Source: an uncultured Candidatus Pelagibacter sp.
Lineage (GTDB): Bacteria > Pseudomonadota > Alphaproteobacteria > Pelagibacterales > Pelagibacteraceae
DNA length: 64,000 nucleotides
Reading direction: 5' to 3'
Assembly: GCA_905616465.1 (NCBI GenBank)
Contig: CAJQSX010000023.1
Coordinates: 62,001-126,000 of the forward strand
Part shown: positions 1 through 7,881 of the stretch, in pieces
Layout: every line of letters starts with the position of its first letter
How positions within the stretch are numbered: position 1 is the stretch's first letter
Translations under genes and position numbers: made by a program
Notes under the pieces: generated by a model
Told to the model about the DNA's origin: nothing
The model's input: only the letters and a program-made list of their open reading frames with translations
Databases searched by the model: none

Positions 1-416
1 ATTCAGGCGCACAACTGCATGGTTTTTTGTCTTTTCTAGTTAAATCAATTATTCATGATAAAAATTATTCAATTTTTGGTTACAAGGGAAAACAAGTCAG
101 AGACAACATACATAGCACTGACGTGATAAGTGCATTTCATGAATTTATAAAAAGACCTAAGCCTGGAGGTAAAGTATACAATATAGGTGGTGGTAGAGAT
201 AATAGTTGTTCTATTTTAGAGGCAATTAGTTTAATTGAAAAAATAAGTGGTAAAAAAAGTAAGTATAAAATTCTAAAATCGAATCGAATTGGTGACCATA
301 TTTGGTGGATTTCAGATAATTCAAAATTTAAAAAAGATTACCCAAAATGGAATGTTAATGTTTCATTAAATCAATCATTAAAGCAGATGGTTGAATTTGA
401 ACTTAAAAATAAATAA
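1..416 (+). CDS. CDP-paratose 2-epimerase-like NAD-dependent epimerase, 3' part only
   Basis: This is the C-terminal part of a short-chain-dehydrogenase-type nucleotide-sugar epimerase whose 5' end lies outside the window. The frame is open from base 3 (S-G-A-Q-L-H-G-F precedes the TTG at 27), so no start should be placed here. The segments I-F-G-Y-K-G-K-Q-V-R-D-N-I-H and V-Y-N-I-G-G-G, followed by N-S-C-S-I-L-E-A-I, are characteristic of the CDP-paratose/CDP-tyvelose 2-epimerase (RfbE-like) branch. Such enzymes invert C2 of a nucleotide-bound dideoxyhexose for surface glycans. The catalytic Tyr-Lys pair and the nucleotide-binding Gly motif would be upstream and cannot be checked. Substrate identity is inferred from family resemblance only. 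Confidence 0.8.
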   Translation, partial: SGAQLHGFLSFLVKSIIHDKNYSIFGYKGKQVRDNIHSTDVISAFHEFIKRPKPGGKVYNIGGGRDNSCSILEAISLIEKISGKKSKYKILKSNRIGDHIWWISDNSKFKKDYPKWNVNVSLNQSLKQMVEFELKNK

Positions 417-463
417 TTTTAAATTAAAAATTTAAATTTAAAAATCAAATATAAGTTGTTAGT

Positions 464-2917
464 ATGAGGGATATGTCAAAAACTATCCCGAAAAGCTCAA
501 AAGTTATTGTTATTGGGGGTGGTGTAATTGGCTGTTCAGTTGCTTATCACTTAGCTAAGTTCGGTTGGAAAGATACAATTCTTTTGGAGAGAGATCAGTT
601 AACATCGGGTACTACTTGGCATGCCGCAGGGCTTGTTAGTCAATTGGGACCAACTGCTGCAATAACTAAAATAAGAAAATATTCATTAGATTTATATAAA
701 GAGCTTGAAAAAAAAGTCGATCATTCAGCAGGACTAAGATTAAACGGTGCACTTTCGATTGCTCAAAATAAAGGAAGGTGGCAAGAACTCCAAAGACAGG
801 CAACAACAGCGCAACTTTATGATGTTGATGTTAGAATCCTAGATAAAAACCAAATTAAAAAAGATTATCCAATAATAAATACAGATGAAATAATTGGTGG
901 AATTTTAACGCCAGGAGATGGTGCGGCTGACCCATCTGGGGTTACACATATGTTAGCTAAAGCTGCCAAACAAGAGGGGGCAAAAATTTTCGAAAAATCT
1001 CCTGTCGAAAAAATTTTAACTAAGAATGGAAAAATTTCAGGAGTAAAAGTTAATGGTCAAGAAATTGAATGTGAGTATATTGTTTTAGCATCAGGAATGT
1101 GGTCGAGACAAATTGGGGAAAAAGCAGGAGTTAGCGTTCCACTTTATCCCGCAGAGCATTTTTATATTATTACTGAGCCAATAAAAGATCTTTCTAAAAC
1201 TATGCCAGTGATAAGAGATTATGATAATCGAACTTATATTAAAGAAGATGCTGGTAAAATATTAGTAGGGATTTTTGAAGGTAATTCTATTCCTGCTTGG
1301 GATAAAACAAATGTTGTACCGGAAGATTTTTCTTTTGGTGAATTTCAAGAAAATTTTGAACATTTTGAGCCTTACTTAAGCGCAGCAATAAAAAGATTTC
1401 CAGCATTAGAAACCGCAGGTATTAGAAAATTTTTTTCAGGTCCCGAGTCATTTACCCCTGATACCAATACCTTATTAGGAGAAGTGCCAGAAATAAAAAA
1501 TTTCTTTGTTTGTTGCGGGTTAAATAGTATTGGAATCGGAAGTGGTGGGGGAGTTGGCAAAGTTACTGCTGAATGGCTAATTAATGGTCATATCAATGAA
1601 GATATTTTTAGTTACGACATTAAAAGGTTTCAAAAGTTTCATTCTGAATTGGGGTTTATAAAAAAAAGAATAACAGAATCTTTAGGTGACCTCTATGGTA
1701 TGCACTGGCCATTCAAACAACACAAGACTTCTAGAAATGTTAAAAATCTACCTTACCATGAAAATTTAAAAAATTTTGGAGCATGTTTTGGTACTTCAGG
1801 TGGATATGAAAGACCCATGTGGTTTGCTTTGAACGGAGAAAAGGCAGAGTATGAATATAGTTATAATTATCAAAATTGGTATCCATCTGCAGAATACGAA
1901 ACCAACAATACTACTAAAAATGTTGGTTTATTTGACTTAACAGCTTTTTCTAAATTTGAAATTAAGTCTGATAAAGCTCATCAAGAATTACAAAAAATTT
2001 GCACAGCAAATATTAAAAATGAGACTGGTAAATGTGTTTATACGCACATGTTAAATCCTGATGGTGGAATAGAGGCTGATTTAACAGTTGTATGTCTCGA
2101 TAAAAATTATTTCAGAATCATAAGTTCTGCCGCCACAAGAGAAAGAGATAAGTTTCATATAAAAAAACATCTTTCTAATAATATTGAATTAAAAGATGTT
2201 ACAGATGATTTATGTGTGTTTGGTTTATTTGGCCCAAAAAGTAGAGATTTAATTAAGACAATCAGTAAAGAAAATTTTGATAATGTTAAATTCAAATTTG
2301 GAACAGCAAAATATATTACAATTGAAGGAGTTAAAATTTGGGCACAAAGATTATCTTACGTTGGTGAATTAGGTTATGAATTATATGTAGAGTTAAAAGA
2401 TGCTAAAAATATATATGAATTACTTATAGAAAAAGGTAAAGAATTTAATCTTTCAAATTGTGGCGTGCATGCGATGGATATAATGAGAATGGAAAGTGGG
2501 TTTTTACATTGGGGACACGATATGTCGCCAGAAGAAAATCAATATCAAGCAGGCTTATCATTTACAATTAGTTCTAAAAAAACTGAAGATTTTGTTGGCA
2601 AGAAAGCGATTGAAAAAATCAAAAAAGAAAAAATTAAAACTAAATTTGCGATGTTTACTTTAAAAGAAAGTGAACCAGGCAAACCTTTATTGCTTCATGA
2701 CGAACCCATTTATGTTGGCGATAAAATTATAGGTAGATCTACATCTGGAAATTATTCATTTAACTTTAAAAAGAACTTAGTGTTTGGATATATTGAAAAC
2801 GATTTAACAAATAAAGAGCTTCAATCAAAAAATTTATTTATTGAAGTGGAAAAAAAAAAATATCCAATATCAATTCAATTAGAGCCATTAAAACGGACTG
2901 ATTTCAAAAATTTATAA
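464..2917 (+). CDS. dimethylglycine/sarcosine dehydrogenase-like FAD oxidoreductase with GCV_T domains
   Basis: This is an 817-residue enzyme of the dimethylglycine/sarcosine dehydrogenase family, which demethylates N-methylated glycines and passes the one-carbon unit to tetrahydrofolate. The N-terminal DAO domain (about 13-370) carries the FAD-binding G-G-G-V-I-G at 18-23 and T-T-W-H-A-A-G at 50-56; His53 sits where the family attaches FAD covalently. A linker domain (about 375-430) precedes the aminomethyltransferase-like GCV_T (about 433-710) and GCV_T C-terminal (about 718-805) domains. Length matches full-size members. ATG 464 and ATG 473 are both possible starts; neither has a clear Shine-Dalgarno. 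It ends one base before the converging transporter gene. Marine SAR11-type bacteria use such enzymes for glycine betaine breakdown. The exact substrate is not decided by sequence. Confidence 0.85.
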   Translation: MRDMSKTIPKSSKVIVIGGGVIGCSVAYHLAKFGWKDTILLERDQLTSGTTWHAAGLVSQLGPTAAITKIRKYSLDLYKELEKKVDHSAGLRLNGALSIAQNKGRWQELQRQATTAQLYDVDVRILDKNQIKKDYPIINTDEIIGGILTPGDGAADPSGVTHMLAKAAKQEGAKIFEKSPVEKILTKNGKISGVKVNGQEIECEYIVLASGMWSRQIGEKAGVSVPLYPAEHFYIITEPIKDLSKTMPVIRDYDNRTYIKEDAGKILVGIFEGNSIPAWDKTNVVPEDFSFGEFQENFEHFEPYLSAAIKRFPALETAGIRKFFSGPESFTPDTNTLLGEVPEIKNFFVCCGLNSIGIGSGGGVGKVTAEWLINGHINEDIFSYDIKRFQKFHSELGFIKKRITESLGDLYGMHWPFKQHKTSRNVKNLPYHENLKNFGACFGTSGGYERPMWFALNGEKAEYEYSYNYQNWYPSAEYETNNTTKNVGLFDLTAFSKFEIKSDKAHQELQKICTANIKNETGKCVYTHMLNPDGGIEADLTVVCLDKNYFRIISSAATRERDKFHIKKHLSNNIELKDVTDDLCVFGLFGPKSRDLIKTISKENFDNVKFKFGTAKYITIEGVKIWAQRLSYVGELGYELYVELKDAKNIYELLIEKGKEFNLSNCGVHAMDIMRMESGFLHWGHDMSPEENQYQAGLSFTISSKKTEDFVGKKAIEKIKKEKIKTKFAMFTLKESEPGKPLLLHDEPIYVGDKIIGRSTSGNYSFNFKKNLVFGYIENDLTNKELQSKNLFIEVEKKKYPISIQLEPLKRTDFKNL

Positions 2918-3766
2918 TTAAGATTGTCTTTTTAAAATAAGAACAAAAATTACTGAAGTTATCATCATGATTAATGCATAGGCGGCGGTAGGAACCATAT
3001 AAACAATATTATCAAAAATTTGAGTTCCAACAAAAACTGCCAAAGTCCCATTTTGCAAGCCGCACTCAAGAGCAATACATCTTTGTTGAGCTACACCAGA
3101 TGCAAAAAATTTAGCAACATAAAAACCTATAATCATCATAGTTACATTTAAAATTAAAGCTATTATGCCTGCGCGAGTTAAGAAGCTAATAATATTATTC
3201 CATTCTTCGATATAGATTGTAGCGAAAACAAATAGAAATAATACAATAGAAATTCTTTGGATTATTTTCAAATTTTTAACAATTAAATCACTAGCAAAGT
3301 GTCTAACGATCATTCCAATTATCACTGGTATTGTAACAACAAAAAACATTTTTAATGAAATTCCTAACATCGAAAGGTTCTTATCAATATATGAGATCTC
3401 AAATAAATTTATTGAACTAAGCACAATAAATGGAACGGTAATTATACTAATTAAACTCATAACCGCTGTCAGAGATATTGATAGAGCCACATCACCATCA
3501 GCAAATTTTGTTAAAACATTTGAGGTTACGCCACCTGGTGCTGCTGCAATCAACATCACTCCTAAAGCCATTTCAATTGGAATTTTTAGTACTATAATTA
3601 GTAAATAAGCAACAAAAGGAAGAACAAATAACTGACAAACAAAACCTATGAAAAAATCTTTTGGATTTTTTATTATTCTTAAAAAATCACTTACTATAAG
3701 AGATGCACCTAGCCCCAACATAATGATCGCTAAAGCAATGGGTGCAATAATAGTTACAGTGGTCAT
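2918..3766 (-). CDS. bile acid:sodium symporter (BASS) family transporter
   Basis: This 282-residue integral membrane protein has about nine hydrophobic segments. A-A-P-G-G-V-T-S-N at 75-83 and the following K-F-A-D-G-D-V-A-L-S are conserved signatures of the BASS/SBF fold and lie in the unwound helix region that binds sodium and substrate. BASS carriers use Na+ to import bile acids, pyruvate, pantothenate or other organic acids; the substrate here cannot be read from sequence. The gene lies 44 bases downstream of, and on the same strand as, a DNA-binding regulator, which suggests it is the regulator's target. Its stop abuts the stop of the converging oxidoreductase gene with no spacer. Confidence 0.85.
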   Translation of the reverse strand: MTTVTIIAPIALAIIMLGLGASLIVSDFLRIIKNPKDFFIGFVCQLFVLPFVAYLLIIVLKIPIEMALGVMLIAAAPGGVTSNVLTKFADGDVALSISLTAVMSLISIITVPFIVLSSINLFEISYIDKNLSMLGISLKMFFVVTIPVIIGMIVRHFASDLIVKNLKIIQRISIVLFLFVFATIYIEEWNNIISFLTRAGIIALILNVTMMIIGFYVAKFFASGVAQQRCIALECGLQNGTLAVFVGTQIFDNIVYMVPTAAYALIMMITSVIFVLILKRQS

Positions 3767-3810
3767 AGTGCGTTACTTATATATATATATAATTACAAAA
3801 GACTATTGTT

Positions 3811-4851
3811 TTATGAAATTAAACAAAGATTTAATAGTTTTCTAAGAAATTTAGCTTTATTTTTAAAAACTTCTTTTTGTAAGGGGGATAATTTATTAAT
3901 ATTACTACCTGTTAATCCATATTGTTTTTTCATATCTAAATTTAAAAAACCTTCGTCTAATAAATATTTGCATTTTCTAATTACAGTGGCACGTGGAATG
4001 CCAGTCATATCTGAAATTGACATTGCGCTTACACCATTTTTTTTTTTATCAGCTTGTATTAAATTATTATTAAAACGCACATAATCTGGTGTAAGTGTAT
4101 GGATATTATTTTTGTCAAAAGGTTTTGAAAAATTAAAAGCTTTGTTCATGCACACAGTTGCCCAAACATGAAATGTAGCTAAATCTTTAAACATTTTATT
4201 ATATCCTATGATCATTGGTATTTGCATTCTAAAGTACCAACGCCAACATAAAGTAAAATTTTTTTTAATAATAATTTCAATATTTTTCGAATCTAGCTTT
4301 CTTGAAATAATTTTTTCTTTATTTAGTATTTGTGAAATTAACAAAACATACCTTGATGTAAATTTTACTTGATTTTCGGGTTTAACAAGATTGAAAGCAG
4401 ATCGATCAATTATAATTTTTTTGTTTTGTCTTTTAATAACACCTAACTCTTCAAGCTCTATAACTTTTCGTCTAATAGTTTCTTTAGGTAAGTTAAGTTT
4501 TTCACAAAGTTCTGAGACACTAAATTTATCTATTTGAAGACATGATTTTGAATAATATTGATCATAAGAGTAAACAACTTTCATTTGATCATAAAATTGT
4601 AAAGTTTTTTCAATTAAAGAAATTAAAATTAGATATTTGTAATGATCCCTGAAGGGCCAATACACATTGTTTAACCAATTCCACTGGTGTGCCATCCAGT
4701 CCTTTCCTAACAAATCATAGTTATTTATTACATGATCATAAATTTGATCATCATCTAAAACTTTGGAGAAATCAATTTGCCCAATACTCATAGTTAGAAA
4801 AAGTCTGGTTTGACCCCAAAATGGACACGAGTCAATCAAATAATGACCCAA
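3811..4851 (-). CDS. putative transcriptional regulator with two helix-turn-helix regions
   Basis: This 346-residue soluble protein has two winged-HTH-like segments. The first is about 110-150 (S-V-S-E-L-C-E-K-L-N-L-P-K-E-T-I-R-R-K-V, then a short beta wing). The second is about 275-313 (S-I-S-D-M-T-G-I-P-R-A-T-V-I-R-K-C). Both look like MarR/GntR-type recognition helices. No ligand-binding fold is recognised in between. The first ATG on this strand is at 4851, but Met21 (4791) would also give a normal start and would leave more promoter space before the divergent gene at 4904. The gene is upstream of, and co-oriented with, the BASS transporter, so local control of that transporter is the simplest inference. 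The regulatory role is inferred from the HTH segments alone. Confidence 0.65.
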   Translation of the reverse strand: MGHYLIDSCPFWGQTRLFLTMSIGQIDFSKVLDDDQIYDHVINNYDLLGKDWMAHQWNWLNNVYWPFRDHYKYLILISLIEKTLQFYDQMKVVYSYDQYYSKSCLQIDKFSVSELCEKLNLPKETIRRKVIELEELGVIKRQNKKIIIDRSAFNLVKPENQVKFTSRYVLLISQILNKEKIISRKLDSKNIEIIIKKNFTLCWRWYFRMQIPMIIGYNKMFKDLATFHVWATVCMNKAFNFSKPFDKNNIHTLTPDYVRFNNNLIQADKKKNGVSAMSISDMTGIPRATVIRKCKYLLDEGFLNLDMKKQYGLTGSNINKLSPLQKEVFKNKAKFLRKLLNLCLIS

Positions 4852-4868
4852 TTTGAACCTTTATTAAA

Positions 4869-4898
4869 TTGTCAGCTTAAATCAAAAATGATTATATA
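4869..4898 (+). promoter_or_regulatory. candidate promoter giving a leaderless mRNA for the 4904 gene
   Basis: TTGTCA (4869-4874) and TATATA (4893-4898) are separated by 18 bases and read toward the ATG at 4904. Only five bases lie between the -10 box and the ATG, so transcription would begin at or next to the start codon. No Shine-Dalgarno is present. Assigned from consensus match only. Confidence 0.45.
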
Positions 4899-4903
4899 AC
4901 TTT

Positions 4904-5143
4904 ATGATCAGTAAAATTTTAGAGTTTAAAGACTCTAGTGTCAGCTCTAAGGTTAAGGCCCTAGATATAGAGATTAATTCTAAAAAACCTTTAATAGAAA
5001 GTGCACAATCAAAAAAAGTTGATATCAACGTTCTAAAAGCCAGGGCTCAAGAGATACTAAACAAAGAAAAGAGAAAAAATGTTTTTATTTTTATTTTTGT
5101 TTTAGCAACCCTTTCCGCACTAGGCATTTATCTTTCAACATAA
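4904..5143 (+). CDS. small predicted tail-anchored membrane protein
   Basis: This is a 79-residue protein I do not recognise. Residues 1-58 are charged and probably helical, ending in K-E-K-R-K-N. Residues 59-77 (V-F-I-F-I-F-V-L-A-T-L-S-A-L-G-I-Y-L) form one C-terminal membrane helix. The arrangement predicts a tail-anchored protein with a cytoplasmic N-terminal helix. It is followed after 16 bases by a second protein of the same design. The two share the pattern N-V-L, a basic/acid helix, K-E-x-R-K-x, then the membrane helix, so they are probably divergent paralogues. No function can be assigned. Confidence 0.6.
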   Translation: MISKILEFKDSSVSSKVKALDIEINSKKPLIESAQSKKVDINVLKARAQEILNKEKRKNVFIFIFVLATLSALGIYLST

Positions 5144-5159
5144 ATTATTTGTAAATTAT

Positions 5160-5390
5160 ATGTTTTGGTGGTTAAATAGAATTGTGAAAAATACATTCTC
5201 ATTAGTTAAAAATAAATATGTTTCTAGATACCTATTAGATGATGATAGGCTAGAAGAACTAAAAAGTGCTAATATAAATGTTTTATTAAATAGGGTTAAA
5301 TTATATCAAAAAAAAGAAAGTAGAAAAAAATTATTATTTTCTGCTGCTGCTTCAGCAGGTGTTCTTATATTTGGTATTTTAATATTTTAA
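5160..5390 (+). CDS. small predicted tail-anchored membrane protein, probable paralogue of its neighbour
   Basis: This is a 76-residue protein of unknown function. It has an aromatic/basic N-terminus (M-F-W-W-L-N-R-I), a charged helix containing D-D-D-R-L-E-E-L, and the segment I-N-V-L-L-N-R-V-K-L-Y-Q-K-K-E-S-R-K-K. A C-terminal hydrophobic helix (about 57-76) follows. The I-N-V-L plus basic-helix plus tail-anchor order matches the protein encoded 16 bases upstream, pointing to an old tandem duplication and co-transcription. No catalytic motif is visible. Confidence 0.55.
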   Translation: MFWWLNRIVKNTFSLVKNKYVSRYLLDDDRLEELKSANINVLLNRVKLYQKKESRKKLLFSAAASAGVLIFGILIF

Positions 5391-5419
5391 AAATTTAATT
5401 TTTTGAAATCATTAATCAT

Positions 5420-5500
5420 TTAATTACTTAATGTTTTAGTGTAAGTATTCCCGCCTAACAACAAACTCAGAACTACAGCGCTTAAAATCTTTTTTATCAT
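5420..5500 (-). pseudogene. signal-peptide-only ORF (26 codons), probable remnant of a secreted-protein gene
   Basis: From ATG (5500-5498) this strand encodes 26 residues, M-I-K-K-I-L-S-A-V-V-L-S-L-L-L-G-G-N-T-Y followed by T-K-T-L-S-N, then TAA. The first 20 residues are a textbook Sec signal peptide (K-K, hydrophobic core, small residues), but no mature domain follows. After the stop only a ten-codon ORF is open. It is either a decayed gene start left by deletion or, less likely, a functional micro-protein. The surrounding 5391-5594 region holds nothing else that I can identify. Confidence 0.35.
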
Positions 5501-5594
5501 TTCTAAATTCTAGTATAACTTTAACTCACAAGAAAGACACATCTCTTAACTTAGGTATGGCACAATAAGAGAGGAAAATAAGGTTAATACCTGA

Positions 5595-5622
5595 TTGCAC
5601 TAAAAATAAAATCTATTATAAA
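5595..5622 (+). promoter_or_regulatory. candidate promoter for tRNA-Met
   Basis: TTGCAC (5595-5600) and TATAAA (5617-5622) with a 16-base spacer precede the tRNA by the expected distance: transcription would start near 5629, ten bases upstream of the mature 5' end. Assigned by consensus match and position. Confidence 0.55.
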
Positions 5623-5638
5623 TCAACCATAATTAAGT

Positions 5639-5715
5639 GGCGGGGTAGCTCAGTTGGTTAGAGCGCAGGACTCATAAGCCTGAGGTCAGTGGTTCGACCC
5701 CACTTCCCGCTACCA
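5639..5715 (+). tRNA. tRNA-Met (anticodon CAU), elongator type
   Basis: A full cloverleaf with encoded CCA can be drawn. The acceptor stem G-G-C-G-G-G-G pairs with the bases at 5705-5711, with G-U pairs at both ends. T8/A9 precede the D-arm (G-C-T-C). The anticodon loop C-T-C-A-T-A-A has CAU at positions 34-36, and the T-loop is T-T-C-G-A-C-C on a five-pair stem. The lowest pair of the anticodon stem is an A-G mismatch. A 1-72 G-U pair and absence of the three-G-C anticodon stem argue against the initiator tRNA. An Ile tRNA that is lysidine-modified from CAU cannot be fully excluded. Confidence 0.9.
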
Positions 5716-5803
5716 ATTGAAACCAAAAACAACCAAAAATATTTATGATAATTTTAATTTTGTAATAGAAGACGCATGAGGCAATGCTTTTAATAGTGTG
5801 TAA

Positions 5804-6514
5804 TTAAATATTGCGGCCAATAATTTTTTTTAATTTATTTAAATTCATATCTTGATTAAGTGGAAACTTCTTAGAATTTTTTAATCTAATTTTTTTCACA
5901 TTTAATTTTTTTGATTTTGCAAAATCATAAATAGATTGAGTTTTTCCACCAATATTTATTATACCTTTTTTATTTATTATTTTTGGTAAAATTTTTACCA
6001 AATCTTCATGAAACATATAATTTGATATTAAATTACCATAAGCCTCTTTATGTAAAAAAGGTTTTTCTGTCATTGTTAATCTCAAAACTAAAGAATTTTT
6101 ATACATTAAAACAGAGCATTCTCCTCCTAGTTTAGATAAACCATAATTATTAAAAGGTTTGACAGCGTCTGTCTCTTTGTAATTACCACTTTTACCTTCA
6201 TACACATAACCTGTTGAAAAATAAATTATCTTTATATTAAATTTATTACAAATTTTAACCAAGTTTGCAGTACCAGTAATATTTGAGTCAATACTTTTGT
6301 TAATATTGTTTTCATGAATTTTCATCGGTCTTGATAAAGCGGCAGTGTGAAGGATTATATCAGGTTTGATTTTTTTTATTATTTTTAGAATAGAGTTAGT
6401 ATTTAATATATTACAATCTTTTCTTGATGCAAAAAAAAGATTTAATTTAGATTTACTATTTTTTAAAACCTGTGCAAATCTGCCATCACTACCTGTGACT
6501 AAAATTTTTTTCAT
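5804..6514 (-). CDS. RmlD-like dTDP-4-dehydrorhamnose reductase / sugar-nucleotide reductase
   Basis: This is a 236-residue extended-SDR protein. T-G-S-D-G-R-F-A-Q at 7-15 is the NAD(P)-binding turn, S-T-G-Y at 100-103 supplies the catalytic Thr region, and Y-G-L-S-K at 124-128 is the Y-x-x-x-K active site. It resembles RmlD, which reduces dTDP-4-keto-L-rhamnose to dTDP-L-rhamnose, but is about 50 residues shorter because the C-terminal substrate domain is reduced. It is the last gene of the minus-strand run rmlB-rmlA-rmlC-DUF4422-this gene, which is where a reductase would complete the dTDP-rhamnose pathway. An alternative product (another 6-deoxyhexose) is possible. It lies 88 bases from the tRNA 3' end. 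Confidence 0.7.
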   Translation of the reverse strand: MKKILVTGSDGRFAQVLKNSKSKLNLFFASRKDCNILNTNSILKIIKKIKPDIILHTAALSRPMKIHENNINKSIDSNITGTANLVKICNKFNIKIIYFSTGYVYEGKSGNYKETDAVKPFNNYGLSKLGGECSVLMYKNSLVLRLTMTEKPFLHKEAYGNLISNYMFHEDLVKILPKIINKKGIINIGGKTQSIYDFAKSKKLNVKKIRLKNSKKFPLNQDMNLNKLKKIIGRNI

Positions 6515-6557
6515 AAGCTGTTTTTATTAGAGTTGTATGTAATTACAAACTAATTTT

Positions 6558-7361
6558 TTAAAAATTTTTATTATTTAAATCTTGAAATTTTATTGGCCAT
6601 TCTAAAAAATTTGAATTTTTCCTAAACCAGTAGGGCATAAATCTTTCTGCTAAAAAACCATAAATTCTTGTTTTGCCATAACCATCATGATTAAATCCGA
6701 ATTCTTTTTCACACTTTTCTAACCATTCAAATATAGTCGTATAATATCTATCTAAAATTTTTTTTGATTTACAGATAAATAAATTACATTGATTAAAAGA
6801 TGTATTTTCCAATACAAATTTTTGAAAATCATCCCTATCTTCTTTATTTAATAATTTGATTGCCCTGTCTAAGTTCCCAACACCATGATTTAAATCAAAT
6901 TGAAATTTTATGTTTCTATATTTTTTGAAAATTGAACTTGGATTTTTTAAAAATGCTTTTTTTCCATATTTTAAAACTTTTATCCATTTTATATTAGTAA
7001 GGTCGATTTTATCTGCTAGGATTACATCATATTCACCCCATTCTTTAGGAACTTCTTTTATAACTTGATCGTTAAATTTAGTAGATTTGAAACTTAAATT
7101 TCCCCAAAATCTTCTGTATGTACAAAAACCAATCCAGGTATTATCTCGAATATTTTCTAATTCATTTTTCCACAGCCAATAGTGAAATGAATATTCACCA
7201 TAGTATGGATTTTTTTTCGATATATTGTTCCCACTACTGTCAGTTAACCACTCTTTTGAAAAATTATTTTTACCTAAACCAACTGGAACATAGCCAAGCT
7301 CTTTGACATTGTTTAAGTTGTTATCATCTAAACAGAGACAAAAAATTTTAGCATTTTTCAT
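6558..7361 (-). CDS. DUF4422-type putative glycosyltransferase
   Basis: This 267-residue protein carries Y-G-E-Y-S-F-H-Y-W-L-W-K-N at 54-66 and W-I-G-F-C-T-Y-R-R-F-W at 76-86, the two most characteristic blocks of DUF4422, a family found in capsule and O-antigen clusters and considered to be glycosyltransferases. The usual H-Y-R-R is T-Y-R-R here. Aspartates around the E-Y-D-V-I-L-A-D segment are candidates for metal/nucleotide binding. One base separates its ATG from the rmlC stop, so it is translated as part of the rml operon and probably transfers a sugar made by it. Donor and acceptor are unknown. Confidence 0.65.
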   Translation of the reverse strand: MKNAKIFCLCLDDNNLNNVKELGYVPVGLGKNNFSKEWLTDSSGNNISKKNPYYGEYSFHYWLWKNELENIRDNTWIGFCTYRRFWGNLSFKSTKFNDQVIKEVPKEWGEYDVILADKIDLTNIKWIKVLKYGKKAFLKNPSSIFKKYRNIKFQFDLNHGVGNLDRAIKLLNKEDRDDFQKFVLENTSFNQCNLFICKSKKILDRYYTTIFEWLEKCEKEFGFNHDGYGKTRIYGFLAERFMPYWFRKNSNFLEWPIKFQDLNNKNF

Positions 7362-7362
7362 T

Positions 7363-7881
7363 TCAGTTAAAATAAAAATTAAATAAGTGATTTTTTTTGT
7401 CCTTGGGTGAAAGTATTGGTTTTTTAACAGGCCATCTAATATTTAGATAGGGATCGTTCCACAAAATACCTGATTCACTTTTTTTATCTCTATATTTTGT
7501 ACAACTATACATAACAATATTTTCATTTTTTAAACCAACAAAACCGTGTGCGAAACCTGAAGGTATAAATATAGATTTACTATTTTTATCACTCAAGATA
7601 ATCTTAAAATGTTTACCGAAAGTTTTAGATTTTGGTCTGCAATCCAATGCAATATCAAATATTTCACCTTTTAAAACTGAGAGATATTTACCTTGAGAGT
7701 TTTTTTTTTGAAAATGCAAACCCCTTAAAACATTTTTTTTAGATTTAGAAACAACAGTAAAAATTAATTTCTGTTTTATTAACTTTTCAAGAGACACTTC
7801 CCTAAAGTAACCTCTTTTATCATAAAAATTTTTTGATTTAAAAATTAATAAATCTTTAAATTTTGTTTTTAAAACTTTCAT
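7363..7881 (-). CDS. rfbC: dTDP-4-dehydrorhamnose 3,5-epimerase
   Basis: This is a 172-residue RmlC-type cupin that epimerises C3 and C5 of dTDP-4-keto-6-deoxyglucose. R-G-L-H-F-Q at 53-58 holds the catalytic His, F-I-P-S-G-F-A-H-G-F at 105-114 is the core cupin strand, and the Tyr of C-T-K-Y (130) matches the second catalytic residue. Length is normal to slightly short. Its ATG follows the rfbA stop without a spacer, so translational coupling is expected. Confidence 0.93.
   Translation of the reverse strand: MKVLKTKFKDLLIFKSKNFYDKRGYFREVSLEKLIKQKLIFTVVSKSKKNVLRGLHFQKKNSQGKYLSVLKGEIFDIALDCRPKSKTFGKHFKIILSDKNSKSIFIPSGFAHGFVGLKNENIVMYSCTKYRDKKSESGILWNDPYLNIRWPVKKPILSPKDKKNHLFNFYFN

Noticed and set aside
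5501..5594. Inverted AGGTAT/ATACCT bases before the tRNA as a structured RNA
   Set aside because: The arms are short and 28 bases apart in AT-rich DNA; chance occurrence is likely and no known RNA family is recognised.
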